From: Roseiarcus sp035656495
GTDB taxonomy: Bacteria; Pseudomonadota; Alphaproteobacteria; Rhizobiales; Beijerinckiaceae
Assembly (NCBI GenBank): GCA_035656495.1
Contig: DASRSL010000249.1
Coordinates: forward strand, 1 to 29,845
Direction: 5' to 3'
Length of the DNA: 29,845 bases
A program made the position numbers and the translations under genes. The notes under the pieces are model-generated. The model had not been told where the DNA came from. It was given only the letters and a program-made list of their open reading frames with translations, and made no database searches. Shown here in pieces: positions 16,821 through 24,524 of this stretch. Numbering within the stretch: the stretch's first letter is position 1; every line of letters begins with the position of its first letter.

Positions 16821-19595
16821 TCACCCGCTGTTCCTGAGGCCCGCCGACACGCCGTTGATCGTCAGCTGGATCCCCGTCAAGACCTTCTCGCTCGTGGACC
16901 GCCCGCGGTGGAGCTTCAGGAGCTCGACCTGCACGTGGTTCAAGGGGTCGAGATAGGGGAAGCGGTTGCGGATCGAGCGGTCGAGCAGCGGGTTGCTCTG
17001 GAGGAAGCGGGACTGCTCCATGATCGCGTTCAGCGCCTCGACCGAATCGCGCCATTCGAGCGAGATGCGGGCGAAGATCTTTTCCCGCAGGCTGACGTCC
17101 TCGCAGAGCCGCGCGTAGCGCGAGGCGATGGCGAGGCTCGACTTCGACATGACCATGTCCATGTTGGAGAGAAGCGTGCGGAAGAACGGCCAGCGCTTAT
17201 GCATTTCTCTCAGCGATTCGAGCCCGTCCTGCGGATGCGCCGCCAGATAGGCCTTGACCGCCGAGCCGAAGCCGTACCAGCCCGGCAGCATGAGCCGGCA
17301 CTGCGCCCAGGAGAACACCCAGGGAATGGCGCGAAGATCGGAGATCGCCTTCGTCTTCTTGCGCGAGGCGGGACGGGAGCCGATGTTGAGGCTGGCGATC
17401 TCGGTGATGACGGTCGAGGCCCAGAAATAACGCTCGAACCCTGGCGTCTCGTAGACGAGGCCGCGATAGGCGGCGTATGCGCTCTTCGAGAGTTCCTCCA
17501 TCGTCTCGAGGAAGGCGGGATCGGGCGCGGGGCTCTCGTCCATGAGCAGCGTCGCTTCGAGTGTGGCCGAGACCAGCGTCTCGAGATTGCGCCGGCCCAC
17601 GTCGGGGTTGGAATATTTGCTCGCGATGATCTCGCCCTGCTCGGTGATGCGGATCTGCCCCTGCACGGCGCCGCCCGGCTGCGCGAGGATCGCGTCGTAG
17701 CTCGGCCCGCCGCCGCGCCCGACCGAGCCGCCGCGGCCATGGAAGATTCTGATCCGCACGCCATGGCGGCGGAACACTTTCACGAGGCCGATCTCCGCCT
17801 TGTAGAGCTCCCAGCCTGAAGTGATGAAGCCGCCGTCCTTGTTTGAGTCGGAATAGCCGAGCATCACCTCCTGCTCGCCATCGAGCGAATCGACGAGTTT
17901 TCGGTATTCGGGGATGGCGAGAAGAGCGTCCATCACCCCGACGCAGGCGTGCAGGGAGGCGATCGTCTCGAACAGGGGAACAACATGGAGCTCCGCCAGC
18001 CCATCGGCGCCGACGAGGCCGACCTCCTTGAGGAGGAGCGCCAGCTCCAGCATGTCCGAGACGTCCTCGGCCTGAGAGATGATCGAGGTGCGGATCGCGC
18101 CGGGACCGTAGGTCTTGCGGATGGCGGCGGCCGCTCGGAGCACGCCGAGCTCGCCGGCCGTCCCCTCGCTGTAGGCGATGAAGGGCGACACGATCGGACG
18201 CGGAGAGCGGAGCTCGCGCCGCAAGAGTTCGATCCGCTCGGCCTCGCTCATCGCCCGAAAGTCGAGGCCGGGCGAGGCGGCGGCCAAAATTTCCGCCACG
18301 GTGCGCTCGTGGACGTCGGAACTCTGCCTGAGATCGATCGGGGCGAGATGGAAGCCGAACACGTCGACGGCGCGCATCAGCGCGCGCAAGCGGCCATGGG
18401 CGATGATCGCCCCGCCGTTCGCCTTGAGCGAGGCGGCGATCACATCGAGATCGGCCGCGAACTCCTCGGCGCTCTTATAGGGGGGCGCGTCGGCGATCGG
18501 CTGGCGCAGCGCCACCACATGGTCGAGGTCGCGCGCGGTTTTCGCAAGGCGGGAATACATGCCCGCGATCGCGCGCCGGTATGGCTCGTTGCGTCGCACG
18601 GGAGAGTCGTCTCCGGCGCGGTCGGCGAGGGCGTTCAGCTCCGGACTGATCCCGACGAGGCTCAAATCGAGCGAAAGAGCCCCGCCGAGCTCGTGCAGCT
18701 GGTCGAGATAATAAGCGAGCGCGCGGGCGCTCTGCTGCCGCACCGCCTCGCTCAGGACGTCGGCGGTGACGTAAGGGTTGCCGTCGCGATCGCCGCCGAT
18801 CCATGAGCCGATCCTGAGGAACGAGGGGATCGGCCTGTCGTGGCGCTTTCCCCCGAGGGCGTCGAGCTCGTCCTCGATCGCGCCGTACAGGCGGGGCAGC
18901 TCGCGGAAGAAAGTGTAATCGTAATAGGAGAGGCCGTTGACGACCTCGTCGATCACCTTGAGCCTGGTCTGACGCAGCATGTTGGTGCGCCAGAGGATGA
19001 GGACGGCCCGCCTCAGCCGCTCCTCGTTGAGCTTGAGCTCCGTTGCGTCGCCGTGGACGCGGTCGCGCTCGTCCAGAAGCTCGGCGATCTCGAGCTCACG
19101 GGTGAGCGTGCTTTTGCGTCGCACTTCGGTCGGATGGGCGGTGAGCACTGGGCTCACCAGCGCATGACCGAAGAAGGCCTCGAGCCGCTCGGGCTCGACG
19201 CCCATCTCGCGCGTTCGGTGGAAGGCGAAGCCGATCGAGCCGGACCGCGGCGCCGAGCCGGCGATGGCATGCGCGTGATTGCGGCGGATGTGATGCTGGT
19301 CCTCGGCGATGTTGGCGAGATGGGAGAAATAGCTGAAGGCCCGCACGATCGCGAGCGTCTGATCGGCGCTCAAGCTGTCGAGGATCGCCTCGAGCTCCCG
19401 CCGCGCGCCCGGCTCGTTGTGGCGATGGAAGCGGACGGACGCCTGCCGGATCTGTTCGACGAGGGCGAAAGTCTCCTCACCCTCCTGCTCGCGCACTGTG
19501 TCGCCGAGAATGCGGCCGAGCAGGCGGATGTCTTCGCGCAGTGGCCGGTCCTTGTGCGCGTCGTCGGCGTCGGCGGGTGTGGGGTCGAAAGCCAT
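16821..19595 (-). CDS. ppc: Phosphoenolpyruvate carboxylase
   Basis: This enzyme carboxylates PEP with bicarbonate to oxaloacetate, the main anaplerotic entry to the TCA cycle. The 924 residues match the bacterial family. Signatures are VLTAHPTEVRRKS with catalytic His154, GSWIGGDRDGNPYVT, DLRQSSDVHERTVAEIL, GYSDSNKDGGFITSGWELYK, and the second active-site motif FHGRGGSVGRGGGPSYDAI with its His and Arg. The C-terminus is INGVSAGLRNSG, where most homologues end in NTG. I chose the ATG at 19595 (MAFDPTP) because it gives the usual N-terminus; there is no strong SD, and an in-frame ATG at 19661 would add 22 atypical residues. It lies downstream of the PEP-mutase-family gene (289-nt gap) and probably has its own promoter there. 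I see no other feature in that gap. Confidence 0.96.
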   Translation of the reverse strand: MAFDPTPADADDAHKDRPLREDIRLLGRILGDTVREQEGEETFALVEQIRQASVRFHRHNEPGARRELEAILDSLSADQTLAIVRAFSYFSHLANIAEDQHHIRRNHAHAIAGSAPRSGSIGFAFHRTREMGVEPERLEAFFGHALVSPVLTAHPTEVRRKSTLTRELEIAELLDERDRVHGDATELKLNEERLRRAVLILWRTNMLRQTRLKVIDEVVNGLSYYDYTFFRELPRLYGAIEDELDALGGKRHDRPIPSFLRIGSWIGGDRDGNPYVTADVLSEAVRQQSARALAYYLDQLHELGGALSLDLSLVGISPELNALADRAGDDSPVRRNEPYRRAIAGMYSRLAKTARDLDHVVALRQPIADAPPYKSAEEFAADLDVIAASLKANGGAIIAHGRLRALMRAVDVFGFHLAPIDLRQSSDVHERTVAEILAAASPGLDFRAMSEAERIELLRRELRSPRPIVSPFIAYSEGTAGELGVLRAAAAIRKTYGPGAIRTSIISQAEDVSDMLELALLLKEVGLVGADGLAELHVVPLFETIASLHACVGVMDALLAIPEYRKLVDSLDGEQEVMLGYSDSNKDGGFITSGWELYKAEIGLVKVFRRHGVRIRIFHGRGGSVGRGGGPSYDAILAQPGGAVQGQIRITEQGEIIASKYSNPDVGRRNLETLVSATLEATLLMDESPAPDPAFLETMEELSKSAYAAYRGLVYETPGFERYFWASTVITEIASLNIGSRPASRKKTKAISDLRAIPWVFSWAQCRLMLPGWYGFGSAVKAYLAAHPQDGLESLREMHKRWPFFRTLLSNMDMVMSKSSLAIASRYARLCEDVSLREKIFARISLEWRDSVEALNAIMEQSRFLQSNPLLDRSIRNRFPYLDPLNHVQVELLKLHRGRSTSEKVLTGIQLTINGVSAGLRNSG

Positions 19596-19884
19596 GGAAG
19601 CGCGTCCGTCGGCGAAGTCGCTTGCGCGATGTTGCACCGCGGCAGGGACCGGCGCAAGCAAGGCGGGGGACCGGCCATATCCTCATCCAACGCCATGGGC
19701 CACAAGCCCTGAATACGAGGCCTTTTCCACGCGGATTCTTGCGCAAAAGGCCGAGTTCGCGGCGTTGCAGGGAATTTTTCTGCTCGCCCGCCACAAAGCC
19801 CGCACGGTGAAGTTCCTCGCGCCACAATGGCTCGGGAGCCGACTTTTCCGACCCGATTGCGGAATAGCGACGTTTCCTGCAGGA

Positions 19885-20724
19885 CTATCGATTTGCGCCC
19901 TTCGGCTCGAACGCCGCCTCGATCGACTTCGACGACGGCAGGCCCGCGAAGGCGTCGAAGCGGCCGTTCTCCGCGATATCGCGCGCGGCGCGCAGCAACG
20001 CTCCCCAGGCCACGCGGGCAAGGGCGCCGCCGGTGGAGATGCGCTTGACGCCGAGGTCTTCGAGCTGGCTTCGGGTGAAACCCGGCGCGCCGACCAGCAC
20101 ATTGACGGGCAGTGAGCCTGCGACCCGCACGACCTCGGCGACCTCCTCCGGCGTCTTCACCCCGGGAGCGTACAAGACGTCGGCGCCGGCATCGGCGTAG
20201 GCTGCGAGGCGCCTGAGCGCCTCGGGAAGGCCGCCGCCGTTTTCGCGCCAGACCGCCTCGCTGCGCGCGGTCAGGAGCGCCGTCTGCCCGCTGGCGTCGA
20301 TCGCCGCCCGTGCGGCCCTCAACCGCTCGACCGCTTCGGCGAGGGTATAAAGCGGCGCGTCGCCTTGGCCGACGTAATCCTCGATCGAGAAGCCGGCGAC
20401 GCCCGCGCCGATCACCAGCCGGGCGCTTTCGTAGACGCCCTCAGCGTCAACGGCGAAGCCGGACTCGAAATCGGCGTTCAGCGGACAGTCGACCGCGGCG
20501 GCGAGCTCGCCGATGTGTTTCAGCGCGTCGGCCCGATCGATCCCGCCGTCCGGCCGCCCTGCCGCGAACGCCATACCCGCGCTCGACGTCGCAATCGCCG
20601 GAAAGCCGAGCGAAGCGAGAAATTTCGCCGAGCCGACGTCATAGGGGTTCGGCATCACGAAGAGGCCGGGCGCGCGGTGCAACTCGGCGAAACGCCGGCG
20701 CTTCTCGGCGGTGGTCTGAGTCAT
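19885..20724 (-). CDS. Isocitrate lyase/PEP mutase superfamily enzyme
   Basis: This is a TIM-barrel enzyme of the ICL/PEPM superfamily, which makes or breaks C-C or P-C bonds next to carboxylates (methylisocitrate lyase, oxaloacetate decarboxylase, PEP mutase and relatives). It has 279 residues, short like PEPM/carboxyvinyl-carboxyphosphonate phosphorylmutase-type proteins. Mg2+-site residues are visible in LNADFESGF (Asp85) and SIEDYV (Glu114/Asp115), and LTARSEA (151-157) matches the ARTDA motif. The KKCGH cysteine loop of true isocitrate lyases is absent, so it is not aceA. I chose the ATG at 20724 because it overlaps the GNAT stop (ATGA) and gives the family-type N-terminus. The substrate is not predictable. 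Confidence 0.88.
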   Translation of the reverse strand: MTQTTAEKRRRFAELHRAPGLFVMPNPYDVGSAKFLASLGFPAIATSSAGMAFAAGRPDGGIDRADALKHIGELAAAVDCPLNADFESGFAVDAEGVYESARLVIGAGVAGFSIEDYVGQGDAPLYTLAEAVERLRAARAAIDASGQTALLTARSEAVWRENGGGLPEALRRLAAYADAGADVLYAPGVKTPEEVAEVVRVAGSLPVNVLVGAPGFTRSQLEDLGVKRISTGGALARVAWGALLRAARDIAENGRFDAFAGLPSSKSIEAAFEPKGANR

Positions 20725-21434
20725 GGCGCGGCCCTCGGCATGAGCTCGGAGAGACGGTTTTTCTGGCGCCCGTCGGCGTCGAAATTGTCGGGCGCGAGCC
20801 AACGCTCGAAGGCCTTCTTCCGCACGGGCCACTCGCTGTCCAGCATGGAGAACCACGCGGTGTCGCGATTGCGGCCCTTGACGATCATGTGCTGGCGGAA
20901 CACCCCTTCGAAGGTGAAGCCGAAGCGCTCGGCGGCCCGCTTCGAGGGCGCGTTGAGCGCGTTGCACTTCCATTCGTAGCGCCGGTTGCCGAGAACGTCG
21001 AATGCGTATTGGGCCAAGAGATACTGCGCCTCGGTCGCCCCCGCGGTGCGCTGCATGACAGGCGTGTACATGATGCTGCCGACCTCGATCACCCGGTTGG
21101 GAGGATCGATGCGCATCAGCGAAAGGTACCCGACGGCGCGCGCAGAGGAATTGTCGACCACGGCGAAGAAATGCGGATCGACCGACAGCGCCTTGAGCTC
21201 GATGTCGGCGGCGAAAGCGGCGAAGCTCGCGAACGGCCCGTTGGACAGATAGGTCCAGACGCTGTCGCGGACCGCGTCGCCGTTCGAGCCTTCGAAGAGC
21301 GCCTCGGCGTGTTTCTCGGCGTCGAGCGGGGCGAGGGTGATCCAGCGTCCCTCGAGCGTAACGCGCTCCGGACGTCTGGCCTGATGCGCGTCGACAAGCG
21401 AGCCGATGGGTTGGGGGACGTTGGAGGTCGTCAT
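20721..21434 (-). CDS. GNAT N-acetyltransferase (RimJ/RimL-like)
   Basis: This acetyl-CoA-dependent N-acetyltransferase of the Acetyltransf_3 type has 237 residues. The GNAT core includes GYLSLMRIDPPNRVIEVGSI (beta strands 3-4), MYTPVMQRTAGATEAQYLL around the acetyl-CoA pyrophosphate region, and YEWKCNALNAPSKRAAERFG with FTFEGVFRQHM near the C-terminal half. These are typical of RimL-like enzymes that modify amino acids, peptides or small molecules; the target is unknown. I chose the ATG at 21434 because the region upstream, although open to 21509, contains direct repeats and a palindrome that look regulatory. The gene overlaps the ICL/PEPM-family gene by 4 nt, so the two form an operon. Confidence 0.88.
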   Translation of the reverse strand: MTTSNVPQPIGSLVDAHQARRPERVTLEGRWITLAPLDAEKHAEALFEGSNGDAVRDSVWTYLSNGPFASFAAFAADIELKALSVDPHFFAVVDNSSARAVGYLSLMRIDPPNRVIEVGSIMYTPVMQRTAGATEAQYLLAQYAFDVLGNRRYEWKCNALNAPSKRAAERFGFTFEGVFRQHMIVKGRNRDTAWFSMLDSEWPVRKKAFERWLAPDNFDADGRQKNRLSELMPRAAP

Positions 21435-21474
21435 CCTGGACTTACCTTCGTCACCTGGACTTATCTTAAGATAA
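21435..21474 (-). promoter_or_regulatory. Direct repeats and 14-bp palindrome upstream of the GNAT gene
   Basis: TTATCTTAAGATAA (21461-21474) is a perfect 14-bp palindrome 27-40 nt upstream of the GNAT start. CCTGGACTTACC (21435-21446) and CCTGGACTTATC (21454-21465) form an 11/12 direct repeat with a 19-nt period, the first abutting the start codon. The arrangement looks like an operator for a dimeric regulator. I cannot assign the regulator. Confidence 0.5.
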
Positions 21475-21516
21475 TGCCAGCGCGTGTCCGGCCGTCCCAT
21501 CGCGCCCATCGTCCCG

Positions 21517-23349
21517 TCAATGATTGTCCCTCGGCGCGGGATTCGTCTGTGCCAAGCGCTGATATTTGATCGCCGGCTTCAGCACCATGCCCTCGTCGAA
21601 CTGCGCGACCATCTCGCGCTGGATCTGTTGCCAGGGCGTCTGGCTCTTCGGGTAGTCGTAGCCGCCGTGCTGGGCGAGGGCGGCGCGGCGCTCGTTGAGC
21701 TCGGCGTCGGAGATCAGGATGTTGGCGTGCCGTTTCTTCAGGTCGATCCGCACCCGATCGCCGGTCTTGAGCAGCGCAAGCCCCCCTCCTGCCGCCGCCT
21801 CAGGCGAGGCGTTGAGGATCGAGGGCGACCCGGAGGTGCCGGATTGCCGCCCGTCGCCGATGCAGGGCAGCTCGTGGACGCCCTTCTTGATGAGCGCCGC
21901 GGGAGGCTGCATGTTGACCACTTCCGCCCCGCCCGGATAACCGATCGGCCCCGCTCCGCGCATGAAGAGGAGGGAATGCTCGTCGATCCCGAGCCCGGGG
22001 TCGTCGATGCGACGGTGATAGTCCTCCGGGCCGTCGAACACGACCGCCCGCCCCTCGAACGCCTCCGGATCGGTCGGATTGGAGAGGAAGCGGGCGCGGA
22101 ACTCGTCGTCGATCACGCTGGTCTTCATGACTGCGTCGTCGAACAGATTGCCGGACAGAACGATGTAGCCCGCGTTCTCTCTCATCGGCTTCTCGACCGG
22201 GAAAATGACGTCCGGATCGTCCGATTTCGTCCTGGCGCAGTTCTCGCCCATGGTCTTGCCGTTGGCAGTCAGAACGTTCTCATGGATGAGCTTGCGCTTC
22301 ATCAGTTCGTGCACGACCGCGGGCACCCCGCCGGCGCGGTGAAACTCCTCGCCGAGGTACTTGCCGGCCGGCTGCATGTTGACGAGCAGCGGCACGTGAT
22401 GTCCCACCCGCTCCCAGTCGGCGATGTCGAGCTTGACGCCGATGTGGCGGGCGATGGCGTTGATGTGAATCGGGGCGTTGGTCGAGCCGCCGATAGCGCT
22501 GTTGACCACGATCGTGTTCTCGAACGCCTCGCGGGTCAGGATGTCGGAAGGCTTCAGGTCTTCCCACACCATGTCGACGATGCGCCGGCCCGTCTCGTAG
22601 GCGATCTGCCCGCGCTCGCGGTGAGGCGCCGGGATCGCCGCGCATCCGGGCAGACTCATGCCGAGCGCCTCGGCGAGCGCGTTCATCGTAGAGGCCGTGC
22701 CCATGGTGTTGCAATGGCCGATCGAAGGCGCGGAGGATGTGACGATCTCCATGAATTGCTCATAGTCGATCTTGCCCTCGGCGAGGTCGGAGCGCGCCTG
22801 CCAGACAACGGTGCCCGAGCCGGTGCGCTCGCCGTGGTGCCAGCCGTTGTTCATCGGGCCTCCCGACAGCACGATCGCCGGGATGTTGACCGTCGCCGCC
22901 GCCATGATGCAAGCGGGCGTCGTCTTGTCGCAGCCGGTCGTCAGCACCACGCCGTCGATGAAATAGCCCATCAAAATTTCGACGAGGCCGAGATAGGCGA
23001 GGTTGCGGTCCAGCGCCGCGGTCGGCCTTTTGCCGGTCTCCTGGATCGGATGGACCGGGAACTCGAACGGAACTCCGCCGGCCGTGAGGATCCCGTCGCG
23101 CACCCGCTTCGCCAGGTCGAGATGATGGCGGTTGCAGGGCGAGAGATCGGACCCGGTCTGCGCGATCCCGATGATCGGCTTGCCCGACCGCAGCTCGGCC
23201 GGAGTCAGGCCGAAATTGAGGTAGCGCTCGATATAGAGCGCCGTCATTCCGGGGTTGTCGGGATTGTCGAACCACAGGCGCGATCGCAAAGGCCGCTTGG
23301 GCTCGCTTCTCGAGCCGCCGTTTGACTGGGCCTTGGACTTCTCGGCCAT
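21517..23349 (-). CDS. IlvD/Edd-family dehydratase, xylonate/arabonate dehydratase-like
   Basis: This Fe-S dehydratase removes water from a sugar acid to give a 2-keto-3-deoxy acid. It has 610 residues. The sequence follows the D-xylonate dehydratase (Caulobacter XylD)/L-arabonate dehydratase branch rather than biosynthetic IlvD: RSRLWFDNPDNPGMTALY near the N-terminus, GIAQTGSDLSPCNRHHLDL, TTGCDKTTPA, GHCNTMGTASTMNA, GDGRQSGTSGSPSILNASPE and a C-terminus ending PRDNH. Probable cluster ligands are Cys72, Cys140 and Cys213. The start at 23349 has a strong SD (GGAGGAAA, 3 nt upstream). It has its own promoter with a palindrome over the -10. The exact sugar acid (D-xylonate, L-arabonate, D-fuconate and others) cannot be read from sequence. 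Confidence 0.92.
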   Translation of the reverse strand: MAEKSKAQSNGGSRSEPKRPLRSRLWFDNPDNPGMTALYIERYLNFGLTPAELRSGKPIIGIAQTGSDLSPCNRHHLDLAKRVRDGILTAGGVPFEFPVHPIQETGKRPTAALDRNLAYLGLVEILMGYFIDGVVLTTGCDKTTPACIMAAATVNIPAIVLSGGPMNNGWHHGERTGSGTVVWQARSDLAEGKIDYEQFMEIVTSSAPSIGHCNTMGTASTMNALAEALGMSLPGCAAIPAPHRERGQIAYETGRRIVDMVWEDLKPSDILTREAFENTIVVNSAIGGSTNAPIHINAIARHIGVKLDIADWERVGHHVPLLVNMQPAGKYLGEEFHRAGGVPAVVHELMKRKLIHENVLTANGKTMGENCARTKSDDPDVIFPVEKPMRENAGYIVLSGNLFDDAVMKTSVIDDEFRARFLSNPTDPEAFEGRAVVFDGPEDYHRRIDDPGLGIDEHSLLFMRGAGPIGYPGGAEVVNMQPPAALIKKGVHELPCIGDGRQSGTSGSPSILNASPEAAAGGGLALLKTGDRVRIDLKKRHANILISDAELNERRAALAQHGGYDYPKSQTPWQQIQREMVAQFDEGMVLKPAIKYQRLAQTNPAPRDNH

Positions 23350-23371
23350 CGTTTCCTCCGTCACCCAGAAC

Positions 23372-23389
23372 TCCGCCGACTGCGGCGGA
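23372..23389 (-). promoter_or_regulatory. 5'-leader hairpin of the dehydratase mRNA
   Basis: TCCGCCG and CGGCGGA form a perfect 7-bp GC-rich stem with a 4-nt loop, ending 22 nt before the start codon and just upstream of the SD. It could affect mRNA stability or translation. Confidence 0.45.
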
Positions 23390-23394
23390 CGCAT

Positions 23395-23433
23395 CTGACA
23401 TGTCAGTATGCGGCGTTCCCCAGTGCGATTCAA
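23395..23433 (-). promoter_or_regulatory. Candidate promoter and operator of the dehydratase gene
   Basis: On the minus strand, TTGAAT (23428-23433) and CATACT (23405-23410) are spaced by exactly 17 nt, a plausible sigma70 promoter. The perfect 12-bp palindrome CTGACATGTCAG (23395-23406) overlaps the end of the -10 and the expected transcription start, the classic place for a repressor. GntR-family sites often have this look, but the regulator is not in the window. Confidence 0.5.
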
Positions 23434-23880
23434 TGCTTTCCGCGAGTTTCCGGCTATCGAGCGATCCGCCGGGGCCGGAAATCAGCTAATTTTCTCTGTA
23501 GATATTCAGCCGGAATGCGACACATGAATTGCGTGGATAAGCGGGATTTCAAGGCCGGAAAACGGAGGCCCGCCATGGTTCAATTGCTCGCCCTCAGTTC
23601 CAACCTCGTATAAGGTGCACGCAATGCGCCTTCAGAGAAGAACCATTCAGAACCCGGTAAAGCAGCAGCCGCCGCTTAGCCAAGCAAACCGACCTCCGAA
23701 ACGATGCCGCATATGTTCTTGTGACGGCCCGAGCAACCTACGCCATGGCGTGCAGGGTTCTAAGCCGCAATATTGCCACGACTAGATGATTCAGCAGCCA
23801 TCGGGGCGCAAATGGAGCGGAGTCGCCGTCGCCTAAGTTCGTCAATCATCAGCGGGGATGAAGGGAAGGGAGGCAAGGGC
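23434..23880. other. Gene-free region with repeated GCCGGAAA motifs
   Basis: This 447-bp stretch separates the dehydratase (minus) from the PRC-barrel gene (plus). GCCGGAAA occurs at 23474-23481 and 23554-23561, its exact reverse complement TTTCCGGC at 23447-23454, and GCCGGAA once more near 23509. The first pair forms an 8-bp inverted repeat with a 19-nt loop. A 29-codon frame (23524-23613) contains an ATG at 23575 preceded by CGGAGG, but it ends after 12 further codons and has no recognisable product. The rest shows nothing I can name. Confidence 0.45.
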
Positions 23881-24429
23881 ATGCTGATGTTCGCTGCCTC
23901 GGCGCGGCGTTTCCTTTGCGGCTGGCTCGGCGGCAAGGGAGAGACAGCCGTCCTCGTCGCTCTTGCTTCGCTCGCGGCGCAACCGCCGGCCATCGCCGCG
24001 ACCCGCAATCCGGGATTGTCGCCTTGGCAATCGGCTCAAGCGACGTCCTCGTCGCAGCCAGACGCCGCGAAGGACGACGATAAGAGCAAGGGAGAGAAGA
24101 CAAGCGTTCCAGCCACGGTCGTCGACGAGCAGCAGCTTGAGAGCGTTCTCGGCATCGAAGCGCTTAGCTCGACCGGCGAAGACATGGGGCGTGTGGTCGA
24201 CATTATCGTTGATCGCACTGGCCAAGTCAGAGCCGCTATCATCGATTTCGGCGGCTTTCTGGGCGTCGGCTCTCGTAAGATCGCCGTCGACTGGCGCTCA
24301 TTGCATTTTGACCCCAAGAAAGTGGGCGCGGTCGTCGTGAATCTGACGAAAGATCAACTGCGGGTCGCGCCGGTCTACAAGGCGGCCGAGCCGGTCGTAA
24401 TGGTCGGCGGCCCAGCGGCGAAGCCTTAA
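23881..24429 (+). CDS. Exported PRC-barrel domain protein
   Basis: This 182-residue protein carries an N-terminal signal: basic MLMFAASARRFLCGW, then a hydrophobic stretch (AVLVALASLAAQPPAIAA) with a likely cleavage after AIAA near residue 40. A polar linker rich in Ser, Gln, Asp and Lys (~45-75) precedes a PRC-barrel-like domain at about 80-155 (LGIEALSSTGEDMGRVVDIIVD, then VRAAIIDFGGFLGVGSRKIAVDW). PRC barrels are small beta barrels found in photosynthetic reaction-centre subunit H and RimM; periplasmic versions in alphaproteobacteria are of unknown role and often appear with stress proteins. I chose the ATG at 23881 because GGGAGG lies 7 nt upstream and the signal peptide starts there. The gene is followed by an MFS gene on the same strand after 94 nt. 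Confidence 0.82.
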   Translation: MLMFAASARRFLCGWLGGKGETAVLVALASLAAQPPAIAATRNPGLSPWQSAQATSSSQPDAAKDDDKSKGEKTSVPATVVDEQQLESVLGIEALSSTGEDMGRVVDIIVDRTGQVRAAIIDFGGFLGVGSRKIAVDWRSLHFDPKKVGAVVVNLTKDQLRVAPVYKAAEPVVMVGGPAAKP

Positions 24430-24482
24430 AGAAGCCGCTTCTATCGCTAAAGGAGGTCGCGTCAATCGCTCGCTTCGACGCG

Positions 24483-24524
24483 ATGACTATCTGTAGGATT
24501 GAGGAAGACGCTCCAGAGAACTGA
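24483..24524 (+). CDS. Possible 13-codon leader ORF coupled to the MFS gene
   Basis: An ATG at 24483 opens 13 codons and ends in TGA at 24522-24524, whose last base is the first base of the MFS start codon (TGATG). A strong SD-like AAAGGAGG (24449-24456) lies just before a 7-bp inverted repeat (TCGCGTC 24457-24463, GACGCGA 24477-24483) that ends at this ATG. Folding would bring the SD close to the start. The MFS start itself has only a weak SD, so stop-start coupling would make sense. This is a prediction from layout only. Confidence 0.3.
   Translation: MTICRIEEDAPEN

Noticed and set aside
23524..23613. 29-codon plus-strand frame with an internal ATG after CGGAGG
   Set aside because: It is very short, nothing downstream is coupled to it, and the peptide is not recognisable; kept only as a note under the gene-free region.
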